DNA of 64,000 nucleotides from Undaria pinnatifida (Eukaryota > Sar > Phaeophyceae > Laminariales > Alariaceae): NCBI GenBank assembly GCA_012845835.1, contig JABAKD010000027.1, positions 7,121,465-7,185,464 of the forward strand, read 5' to 3'. The notes under the pieces were generated by a model, which ran no database searches, had not been told where the DNA came from, and saw only the letters and a program-made list of their open reading frames with translations. Positions 34,266 to 46,700 of this stretch are shown here, in pieces (within the stretch, counting starts at the first letter, position 1; each line of letters opens with the position of its first letter). Position numbers and translations under genes: made by a program.

Positions 34266-35290
34266 CTACCGCTTACCGGGTAAAAGCTAACGCTCAACGC
34301 TTAACGCTTAACGGCAAACGGGAACGCTAAACGCTAATAAACGTTAAACGCTAACGCTTAACGGCAAACGGAAACGCTAATAATAAACGTTAAACGCTAA
34401 CGCTAACGCTACACATTGAACGCTAAACGCTAACGCTAACGCTAACGCTAACGCTAACGCTAACGCTGACGCTGACGCTAACGTTAAACGCTAACGTTAA
34501 ACGCTAACGCTAAACGCTAACGCTAACGCTAACGCTAACGCTAAACGCTAAACGCTAAACGCTAAACGCTAACGCTGAGCGCTAACGCTAACGCTAACGC
34601 TAACGCTAACGCTAACGCTAACGCTAACGCTAACGCTGAACGCTAGTCTAACGCTAACGATAACGCTAAACGCTAACGCTGAACGCTGAACGCTAAACGC
34701 TAAACGCTAAACGCTAACGCTAACGCTAACGCTAACGCTAACGCTAACGCTAACGCTAACGCTAACGCTAACGCTAACGCTAACGCTAACGCTAACGCTA
34801 ACGCTAACGCTAAACGCTCACGCTAACGCTAACGCTAAACGCTAAACGCTAAACGCTCACGCTAAACGCTAACGCTAAACGCTAACGCTGAACGCTAAAG
34901 CTCGTCGCTAACGCTCGACGCTAACGCTCGACGCTAACGCTCGACGCTAACGCTCGACGCTAACGCTCGACGCTAACGCTCGACGCTAACGCTCGACGCT
35001 AACGCTCGACGCTAACGCTCGACGCTAACGCTCGACGCTAACGCTCGACGCTAACGCTCGACGCTAACGCTCGACGCTAACGCTCGACGCTAACGCTCGA
35101 CGCTAACGCTCGACGCTAACGCTCGACGCCAACGCTAACGCTCGACGCTAACGCTAACGCTCGACGCTACACGGTTTACACCAAACGGTTTACACCAAAC
35201 GGTTTACACATCACGCTACACGCTTCACGCTTTACGCTTCACGCTTCACGCTTCACGCCCCAAAAAAGACGCCTCACGCTAAAGCAAAAA
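34266..35290 (+). repeat. Composite satellite of TAACGC/TAAACGC and 13-bp units
   Basis: 34266-34907 mixes 6-bp CTAACG and 7-bp CTAAACG units. 34908-35168 is a regular 13-bp CGACGCTAACGCT array of about 20 copies. 35169-35290 decays into ACGGTTTACACCAA and TTCACGC units. The array stops about 100 bp downstream of the co-chaperone stop codon. The units resemble telomere repeats but lack a GGG run, and both flanks are ordinary sequence. Confidence 0.95.
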
Positions 35291-35387
35291 GCTTCACGCT
35301 AAAAGCTTTACAATACAAATGCGCAGGCGTCCCCCCCCCCCCCCCTTCCCAGTCGTCCGAACCCCCCAAATAAAACCACAAGTTGAA

Positions 35388-38300
35388 TTATCCGAAGCGA
35401 ACATGGGTCCTTTGGAAGTGTCTGGAGCCACCCCCGTGCTGGAAGTGGAAGCCGCCCCCACCGTGACCACCGCCGCCCCCACCCCCCTGGTTTTCGAAGA
35501 CATCTTCTCCTCGGTCGTACCTACAAAACAAAACAACAAAGCGAAGGAGGCCGTAAAGGGAGAGGGAGGGAGGGGGAGGGGGTTAGATACGAGTCATTTC
35601 GAGCACATGATATTCCCCGGCTTTGTCTACAAAATAAAACAACAAAACACAATAGATCATAAAGGAAAGGGGGGGGGGTGGGGGGAGGAGTTACATAACA
35701 GCCTTTTCGAGCACATGTTTTCCTCCGTCGTACCAACCAGGTACAAAACAAAACAGCAAAACATAGGGAGGTCATAAAGGGAGGGGGTACAGTACTCAGT
35801 TTGTGCACGGCCGTAGTCGTATGACCATAGACCCTCGCATCCCTACTATGCCGGGACGGAGCACGTCGGGTTGTCACCAACCAGGCAGACATCGCGCGCA
35901 CCAAGCGCGAAGCGCCGTGAGGTGTTCGGCGAGTCGCATGAAGGGTGAGCTGCATCCTACTGAGAACCACTTGTGAGGCGGACTTCCGCAAGGGGGGGAG
36001 GGTGTTCATACAAATAAGGCGGGTCGCAGGTAGACTTTCTACCGTTTTAAAGTCGTGTGTTCTCGTCAAGGTTTTTATTAACGGTTTAGTCGTTCCAGCG
36101 GTGTTGGATATCATATCTTGCTATACTAAAAATGGTCGTGGAATCTCCGTACATTCAGGTGACTAGAGAGTCGGACAAATCCAGTTCCCGTCGACAACTG
36201 ACCAGTGTTCGCCGAGTCGCATGAAGGGTGAGCTGCATCCTACTAAATACCACTTGTGCAGACTTCGGTACGGAGGGGGGTTTTCTTACAAATCGTACTG
36301 GTCCGAGTTATTTTCAACACATCTTCTCCTCGGTCGTATCTAAAAAATGAAAACCAACATATGAGGCGGGCGGGGGGGGGGGGGGGGGGACGGGGGGGGG
36401 GTTACATATGAAATATGTCCAACACATCTTCGCCAGGGTCGTACCTACAAAAACGTCAAAAAAAAAAACTACCAGTACATTAATAGTAACTGGTCAAAGA
36501 AGGTGTCAACAGTAACTTGTCAATGAACATGTTCGTCCTAGGCTATGAGTGCACTTCCCCCAGTCGCGGCAACACAATTTCGACCGCCTTATATCGGGAT
36601 AGCCGCCTTTTTGGTTAACCTCTACTACAGTAACTACTAATAGCTATGCATTGCTCATCACTACAGATAAGAGCAGTGTATAGTCAAGAGCGCTTGATTC
36701 GACTCAAGTCACTGAGCGCTCTTAAAGCGAGGTATCCACTGTATACGGAATGATTCTCATCTTTCATCCGACGTCCGACAGTTTTCAATTTTGACGCAAA
36801 ACCTTTCGTCGAATTACCCCCCCCCCCCCCAACATATATACATCAGTCGCCCCGGTGGCGTATCAGGTTATCCTCGAGCCTGGTATAGGTCAGTTTCGTG
36901 AGTTCGAGCCCCGCCGAGTGCATACTCGTATAAATTTGTTGGGACTTTTTATTGTGCACAAATTGGCTTGCGGCAAGCGCGAGAGCGTGAGTTAGCAACA
37001 CTCGATAAAAAATCGACGACCAGTGGGATTGCTGAACCCTATGCGCAATAAAAATTGAAGGCAAGAACCGGGGGGAAGAAGGGACGACACGTGTGACCAC
37101 GGCTTGTCCAGAAGCTGGAAAGTAGCAGTGTGAGAATATATATATATATATATATGTAATGGTTGGCCTCAGTTGGCACCGACGCTGTAAAATATTTCAT
37201 GTATGCTGGGGTTGGCGTTGGTTGGCAACGACGCTGTAAAACATGCCAATCACTGCGTGAGCTAGACAACCAGGGTACCGTTTTTGTTTTTGTTTTTTTT
37301 TGCGGTCACCATGATGGTTATATCGAGTTAGATCATATTGTGCGGAGTGGAGAACCCTAACTCCGCACAAGGGGAATGATCGCATCACGTAGTGTGAAAA
37401 TGGTAAGGCACCGACGAGGCGGTTACATAGTACTCCCACTGCTGTCTCTGGAAGTGGCCATACCGGACATTAAAGTATAACTCATTGAAGCTGTCATCCA
37501 GAAGAAAGTAGGCGTAAGGTGCCGAAGTCCGTCTTACGAGCGGTTCTTGGAAGGATGCAGTTCACCCTTCATACGACTCGACTCACTCCTCACGGCGCTT
37601 CGCGCTTGGTGCAATCAATGTCTGCCTGGTTGATGACAACCCGACGTGCTCCGTCCCGGCATAGTAGGGATGCGAGGGTCTATGGTCATACGGCTACGGC
37701 CATGCACAAACTGAGTACACCCCCTCTCCCCAACCCCACTACTGATGTATATGAATTTTCTGCTGAGTTATGCACATTACACGTGTGACAGGGCGGTCGT
37801 CCTCACTTTGCGCGAAGCTCCTCGTCCCCCAAGACCTCGTACGCCTCCGCAACTTCTTGGAAAACCTTTTCGGACTTGATTTTTTCTTCCTCTCCCTGAA
37901 CCTTATCCGGGTGGTGAATCTTGGCGAGTTCTCGATACGCCTGTGAGCGAACCATGAAGGCGAGGACGGCAGAGCGGTTATATAGCTGCGGCGATGGTGC
38001 GCAGCGCGACCAAAAAATAATAGGAGGAAATAAAAATGAAAATAAAACGTACCCGGTGTAATACGTATGATAGGTGACGCGCGCGATCCACGTATCAAGC
38101 GCAGCTTGCAAAAAAAACGAGTTTTGACGACATTTTCTCGATCTGACAGATCTGGCCTGTCCTTTCAATGTTCACACACCTTGAGCAGATGAGGATCTAT
38201 ATAATGTAGATAATCTACTGACCCAAGATGTAAGAAGACGGCAATTTGACCCCTTGACCGACGGCAATTTTCCCATAATTAACCTTGACTGACGCCAAAC

Positions 38301-40530
38301 TACTAGGTTTTAGTGTGAAACGATCGGATCTCTACCCGTTATCCAAGATGTCAGGAGACGGCACTTCGACCCCTTGACCGACGGCAATTTTTCAATAATT
38401 TACCTTGACTGACGCCAAACTACTAGGTTTTAGTGTGGGGAACGATCGGATCTCCACCCTTGATCGAAGATGTCAGGAGACGGCACTTTGACCCTTTGAC
38501 CGACGGCAATTTTCCAATAATTTACCTTGACTGACGCCAAACTACTAGGTTTTAATGTGGAACGATCGGTTTGACACCCTTGACCGCTGGACCTTTTCCC
38601 AACATGACTGACCGTCTCCTGACATCTTTGACTATAACAGATGCTATAGCTGCCTTACTGGGATGTTGTGCAAGATCTGTACATGTAGATTACATATCTA
38701 ACCCAGGAAACATGTGCTAGATTTATGCAGATCGAGCGGCTCCCACCCAGCAATATGAGCCAGACCATGCAGATCTTCCATGAAGTATCTAGATCATCAG
38801 GTGGGGATCGATGATCTATCCGACGTGTGAAAAACCAAAAAAACGGGGGGGAATCCCTCCCCTATCCCCGTCCTGCTCCTTTCTGAGCACCAACACCAGC
38901 GTCTATACCAACGCCAGCAGCGACTGCAATACATACAGAACCTTGATACCGTATCATTTTTCTTTGTGAGTGTTTCCGATCCCCTCCTTTACGACACAAA
39001 ACACAAAGAAACACATAATCTCTGAGCAAAGATATCAGTGTTATTAATATACGCCAGAATCAACCATTGGTAGTCATGGGCTCTACGTTCGTACCAGGTA
39101 GCATATTCCGGTCACAAGCAAAGACTAGGAGAAACAGCAAAAACAAACAAAGGTGTGGGCCCTCTCCTCGCGTGCAGTTGCTTCTCGTGCAGAGCTGAGC
39201 AAGTATAGCGGAGGCACACGACCAAACGGCCCAACACTTCCCGCCCCCGATCGAGAGGCCAAGAGGATAGGCCCGCCGCGGATTGATAGGCATATAGGAT
39301 AAGCCCGCTGTCGATTAATAAGTCTAGAGGGTAGACCTGCTGGTTAGCCTAGAGGACACGTCTACTATCTGTTGTAGTGGTTTACTCCTTGTCTACATAT
39401 CGCACCTTCTTTATTTGCGTCAGATCCGCATTTCTTGGAACACCGAGGGTCTGGTAGAGATGGTGCAGATGGGCAGGTTCGTCGGTAGGCAGATACGTCG
39501 GTCGGTTTGTGGGAAGGTTACCAGAGAGGAATGTCCCAAAAAACAGGACGAGGGGGCGGTGTGTGTCGGGGGGGGGGGGGCAGGAAGCAGCACGAGTGTG
39601 GGGAGAGAGGGACGGAGGGAGGGAGGGGAGCAGGTTGGTCGATTCATGATGATGATGGCGATACAACTATCACGCTGCCGTTGCACAGGAGCAAATGTTG
39701 TACCGTCCCTTCCTTTGTTTGTGCCCGTGTCTCTGCCAAGCGGAACGATTTACTGGTCTTATGACGACGGCCTAGATTTGATAAACAAACGACAACCGCA
39801 CACACTCTGTCCCGTTCGGCAAAACGTTCAATCGGATGGACGGCACATGCGCGGAAACTGAGGAGATTTTTTGACCCATCCCTCGGAAGAAAAAAAAAAA
39901 AAAAAAAATTGGCTTGTCCCGCACCCTTTAGTACAGCTTGCAAGTATAAAAAACAAAAACAAAAAACAAAAACTCTTCTTCCGCGCCTTCTACAGCAGTA
40001 GCACTGTTTTGAAAAAATGAACCAAAAAAGGCCAAAACCAAAAACTGGTTTGTTCCTTACCTTGTAGTACTGCTTCTTTTTGCTCTGCTCTAGCAAAATA
40101 TTGGCCTTCTTCAGCTTCTCTCGGGCCTGGTCGAGGAACTCCCCTCCCAGTTCCTTCACCTTTCCCTCTGCCCTCGAGTAGGCGTGTACCGCCTCCTGGT
40201 ACTCCTCCTTCTCTATAAAGACGTCGCCGATTATCAACTCGGCTTGGGCGCCCACCTGTATAACAACAAACAAAATGAAGGTTTTACCGTCATGTTGACC
40301 AAAGTATCACTTTCGCTCGGGCTGGTCGGTTTTGATGGCCGAGCTGCTTGCCGTGTGGCTATTTGTTTGTCTACCGCCCTGTGATTTTACAAGAGTTTTC
40401 GCTCCCCCTTTTCAACGAGTACATACATACGGACTCACGAGGATTCCTACCCGCATCATTTCACTTTACTGGGGACCACATTCACCTACTATTGCTACTG
40501 CTACTGCTACTGTTACTGCTACTGCTGCTT

Positions 40531-40627
<97 letters not shown>

Positions 40628-40707
40628 GGCTACTAGTATTACCAGTACCACTAGTACTACTACTAGTACTACTACTGCTGGTACTACTACTAGTACTACT
40701 ACTGCTG

Positions 40708-40750
<43 letters not shown>

Positions 40751-43700
40751 AACAACAACAACAACATAGGGGACGTCCGTTCCTGGAATATCTTAAAAAG
40801 CAAATAAAGACTGAAAATAACCAGAGCTCTTCAAGGGTCATGACCCGTCCTGCGGCTCGGGTCAGGGGTTTCCAAAATATCGCGGTTCGAGTCGGGTCGG
40901 GTCAGGAGGTGCACGAAACCTCACGAGAAAGGTCGGGCCGGGTCAGGAGGTTTTCCGATCTAACGGGTCATCCTGACCCGATCCAACCCGCGAGAAGTGG
41001 CCTGACCCGCGAAAAACCCTGGAAAGAAAAAAAACGAACACAAGCAGAACAGAAAATAAAAACAACCACACAAAACAAACAGAACCAAACGCTACTTACA
41101 AAAGAGCAGAAAACAAGAAAGCAAGACAATAAATAAACAAGAATATAACGACAAACTTGATCAAGAAAAAGTGACTATATAGCAGGTGGGGGTAGTAGAG
41201 CTTACACGACGAATAGCACCTGTGCCCTCTCTCACCTCTCCGTCGTTGTGAACATTGAGGCATTCCTGCGCCGCCCTGCTGGCCTCCTCCAACTTCTTCG
41301 CACTGAACTGTGCCGATGCCACCTGACAGAAACAGGAACAAGAACAAGCACAGAAACAAGAACAGGACAAGCAACAAGAGTAGATCAACATCAAAAGAAA
41401 TACTCCGGTAACAGAGAGAAAATCCGACCACGGCCGTGCTACGAGACGTTCCCTCTCAGGCACAACTGGTACACACTGCATACCAGCATACCACAAAACA
41501 ACATCTACCCCTCCCCGTCACAGCAGCACCAACACCACCACCTTCACCCGCAACACCACCACTGACAGCTACCGAAACCCGTCACCTACACAACCTCGCC
41601 CATTACTACGACGGAGATCTATTGTTAACAGAATGAAGAAGCCACAAACTACGAAGGAAAGCGTCGCCACCTTCCAGGCAAGCTCTCCAACGCTACCACT
41701 GTGTCCGATTGAGGCTCTGTATACCCGGCAAGACCAGCCACCCAAACAAACGTGAGCAAACGCGATTAAACAAAGGTGGACTCTTTCTTGCCCCCCTTTT
41801 TTTGTTTCAACCATTCATCCTCCCAACAGCGGGTCCCCGTCGTACCACGGTGGACGACAGCAGCAATTCGGACGCAAGGTATACGCAAAAACCCGCACAT
41901 TTCCATGTTTTTACTGACTACATTTTGGTCCTCATTTACTATACCCCCCCCCGCAATCACACCAACAACAGCAGCCACGAATACTGCAACCAGCCAGCAC
42001 ACGACAGAGGTGCACCATTTTTTTTTTTATATTCCTCACGAAAGGACAGCTCTGTACCTCACCCAAACCGGAAACTGCAGTAATTTCGAGTAAACCGGAA
42101 GTGCACACACACAGACCGACGCCCAACCCCATGGCCTTGTGCATACAAAATATGTATATATTGCACCACAAGAAATTACAATTTTCGGCGATTTTGGGTC
42201 AAGACCGCCCCGTCATCTACGGGAAAAAAAAAAAAAAAACGCCCGAGAGGTGCGATCATGCCTATGTCATAGCACGCAAAACATTCAACCCCCCCCGCCC
42301 GCCTTCCATCCCGCCCCCCCCCTTCCCCCCTCACAAAGCCCGAATACCAGCAACAGCACATCAACCAGTAGCACACGAACCACCGCGACTGACGAGGAGG
42401 ATCAGATTGCCCCAACGCTCTCCCGACTGATTCTTACCACGATAGCCCCCCCCGCAAACCAGCGATATTCTTTAACGAACGTTTCATGGCTGCTCGACAC
42501 GAGGAGGGATGCTATCAACAAAAGGTCTCTTTCATGCTTTCTTGTGTGCAAAGATCTATCGAACGACTCCGTCGGGGTTTCAAGGGACACAGCATTTGAG
42601 GAGATACGACCGCGAGCTGGTTTCAAAACCGGCGATTTCGTTAAGCAAAAGCTGCGGGGGCTACCGTAGAATGACTCTCCCCGCTACTCACCCTTAACAA
42701 CAAGGGACCCACAAAGAGCGGGTTATCAGGCTCCAACGCCGTCGCCGCTCTCCACTCCCTCGTTGCCCCTTCCACATCCACCCCCCCCTCCGGCGACAGC
42801 AACTTAGCTCCCGCCTCCACCTTCTTTACTACTGCGCGGCACCGCCGGTGGGCCTCGCGACACGGGGCGTTCTCGGGGTCGTCCATGAGAACCTGTGAAG
42901 GGGGGAGGGGGGGGGGAGGGATAATTGGGGGGGGGGCGTACGCCATTAAAAAAGGTCAGCATCGAAACGTTCGACGCGACGAAGACGGCGCAGCAGCAGC
43001 AGCAGCAGAAACAGAAGCAGCAGCAGGAGCGCAAAACATCGCGGTGAATCCATCGAGCCAACAGAGCGTGTATTATTAATAAAAAAAACTAAAATACACT
43101 CCAGCTGTGAGATCGAAAATTTCGTCGAAACTTATCTTCGCAAGCTTTGTGTGTTACTCCGATCCCGCGTATTTACTGGGTGTGTGTCATCAAGGATCTA
43201 GGTGGATGACTTCCCTTGAAACTAGCTTGTACCAGGGTCAACAGGGTGATGTTAATCAACATGTGCACGGAAACTATAAAACCCGTTTTTGAGGGGGACA
43301 AAACCTGACGGCTGTGTCACACATCAGTTTACCATGCAAATCCCTGTATTATCCCCCCCCCCCCTTCCCCTCTCTCCCCTCCCCTCCCTCACCTCGCGGA
43401 AGTGGTTCGCGGCCATCTCGAAGTCTCCAAGGTGCATGTAGCACTGTCCTCGCAGCTGCAGCGCCTCCGCACGATCTCGGGCACCCTGTTGGGTTCAGAG
43501 TCCCAAAACGAGCGTAGAACGGAAAGGTGTCAGAAGGAGCAGAGAAGAAGCAGCGGGTTTGGTCGGTCGCAGCGGCGCCGGTTTCAGTGGTGACTAGGAC
43601 GCTTCTTGTTTCAAAGCAGCAGCAGCAGCAGCGGTAGCGGCAGACAACCAAACGGTGTACACTCTCTTGCGGGGTCGTGCCCCCTTCCCAAATTGCCACC

Positions 43701-46700
43701 TCTGTCTCGTGCAAAACAAGCAAAGATAATGCCGACACCGATCACACCCGATACACCACCCCCCCCTTTCCCCTCCCCGCATTGCCACCTTGTATCAAGT
43801 AAAACAGACAAGGATGATCCCGGCATCGCGCCCCCCCCCCCCCTTTTCCACCCCCCCTCCTCTCCCTTGATCCCCCTTCCTATACTGACCTGGTCATCGC
43901 CTCCCTCCGCCGCCACCTTAGCCGCCCTTCCCGCGTCGGCCGCGGCTTGCATCCACCGCTCCAAGGCGAAGTGGCAGCGGGCTCGCCGTGTCAAGAGGGC
44001 CGCGCTCACGAGGTCCAGCTGCTCGTCGAGGATAGCGTCATACGCCTCCGTGGCGGCCTATTGTTATTGAAAATAATAAATGCAAGCAAACAAGCACCGG
44101 GATTTTTTTTTGCACTTGGTCAACAAATCAACGTGTACCAAACCAACAACCAACGTACCAAATCAACCAACAGCCCAAACCAGCCATCATGTATCAAACA
44201 ACCAAAACCAAACAAACACACGATACCAAAGCAGCAACCAGCGTATCGAACCAGCCAAACAAAAAAGAGAAGCACTACCACAACCTCCATTGCCTCCGCC
44301 ACAACTCTCTCTATCTCTCTTCCTTCCCTTCCCTCCCCCCCCCCCCGCTAAACACAGGACAAGCACCACCACAATCGCCATCACTACCACCACCACTCTC
44401 CCTATATCCCTTCCCTCCCCCCCCTCCGTTCTCCTTGAACAGCACCAACACTTCCAGAGTCAACATAATCTCCCCTTCCCTCCCCTTGCCAGTCCGGCGG
44501 TGGGGTGTTCCAGAGCAATACGATCGCCTTATTGGGGGAAGCTGCTTCGTCCGTTTCAGGTCATTAATGCAGTACCCCAGTCGAGTACCCCAGTCGCGCC
44601 AAGAGATTTTGACCGCCTTGTGTCGGGATATTGCCTTGCTTAGACCGCCTTATTGGGGAACCCCTGCTTTATAGCCCCTTTGGAGCCACAAAACCCCTTC
44701 TCACACTAATTCCAAGTAATTCCCCCCCGAAAACGGGGTTTCAGTCGTAAAGGGGTCAACAGCACCAGCACTACCGCAATCTCCACCACCACCACCACTC
44801 TATCTATATCCCTTCCGTTCTCTTCCCTTCCCCACCCTCACCCCCCCCCCTCCTAGCCTATATTATACCAGTACATAGGTTGCGTTGGCGTCGGTTAGCA
44901 ACGACACAAAAAAAACATGCCGCTCACTACATGGGCTAGACCACCGGTGTATCGTGTTTTTTGGCGGTCGACCACAGCTGGCGGTCGAGTCAGATAATCT
45001 GTGCGGGGTGTGGAGAACTTATACTCCGCACAAGGGGAACGACCGTACCACGTAGTGTAAACATGGTAAGGCACCGACGAGGCAGTTACATAGTACTCCC
45101 ACTGCTGTCTCTGGAAGTGGCCACACCGGAAATTGAAGTGAGGCATTGAAGCTCTCATCCACATGCAAGTCCGCCTCACAGGCGGTTCTTAGTAGGATGC
45201 AGTTCACCCTTCATGCGACTCGCCGAGCACCTCACGGCGCTTCGCGCTTGGTGCAAGCAACGCCTGCCCGGTCGGTGAAAACCCGACATGCTCTGTCCCG
45301 GCATTGTAGGTATGCGAGGGTCTATATCCTATGGTCACACCACTACGGCCATGCATGAATAACGAGTATACCCCCCCCCCCTCCCCCCTCCCCCCTCCAA
45401 CCATCTCACCTGCCAGTTCCTCCGATGCTCTGCCTCCGCCCCTTCAGCCAGACGCTGTGCACACGTCTCAGCCAGAGGGTAGAGCGAGCCCAGGTCGGCG
45501 TGCTTGGGGTCGATAACTTGAAGAGCCACGTAATCCTTTACCGCCTCCTCACATTGCCCGATCATACGCAACAGCTTCGCACGCTGGGCAAGAGCCTGAG
45601 GCGAAGCGGGGGTGGGGGGGGGGGTTGACGGGGGGGGGGGGAAAGGGGCGGATCCGGTACATCTCAGCCTTTAATATTTGTGCGGATTACTCCGATTCTG
45701 TTTGGGGAGGGGGGGAGGGGCGTCTGCCTGCGCGGCACCACCGCCACTACCACTACCAACACCACCGCGGCACCAGCCGAGGGAATCGCTCGCCGTGCGT
45801 AATAAACTAGACGCGGATGCAGGACAACATGTCCCAGATCGCTGCAGGCAAGAAGTACTCGCGCAGTGCGACATACCAATGTTTGGTCAGGTTTTTATAA
45901 TTTTCTGTTTTTTAGACCCAGCCTACCTGCTTGTACTTGGGCTTGAGCTCGAGGGCGCGGGAGAGGTCCAAGATGGCCTCCGCATATTTTCGCTTCGAGA
46001 GGAATACGCGGAACCGCTTGTAGAAGTTGCGCTCGTTCTTGGGCTCAAGCTCGATGACCTGCGGGAAAAATAGAAACAGAACCGGCAACAACGACGATGT
46101 CAGCGTTATTAGCAGGATCAACACACACAAAAATATGCCCGCAACGCTAACGCGGCAATTCCTGCACCCCCCCCCCATCCCCGCGCCCGCTTTCCCTCCC
46201 TCTCCATTTCCCGTGGGCCTCCAAGACCATCCGAATCCCTCCAAGAGAACCCAAACCCATCGACAGACACAAGCCAGTCAACATCGCACATGCACACCCA
46301 CCCGACGACTACAAAGACGTGAACTCGCGGGCCCGCTATAGTGTGGTACCTTTTAGCGCGGGATTCCACTTAGTGCGGTGAAAATCGACCTCTCATCGCC
46401 TCGTCCTACAGAGTACCAGTACGGCTTTCATTATCCCCGGATAGGTCGGGGTCCCACTTTAGTGCCGGTACTGCTGTCGTCCGGCAAAGCACCGCCCTAT
46501 CGAGGGACATAACTGCTGAACTGGTTTACTTACACCGCCTTTTCGTTTTTCGCGGGTAGTGTGCTTGTCACCTGAGTGAAGAGACGAAGTGCCTTGTCGT
46601 GCTCTCCCTTAGAGACGGCCAGCTCTGCGCCGGACCTTAGAGCGGATGCCGTCGGTGCCGGCGGCTCCTTTGCGCGGTCTTCCGCCTAGAACAGCAGCAG

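Noticed and set aside
34266-35290. Telomere
   Set aside because: Units are CTAACG and CTAAACG without a G-run, and gene-bearing sequence lies on both sides; at most telomere-like.
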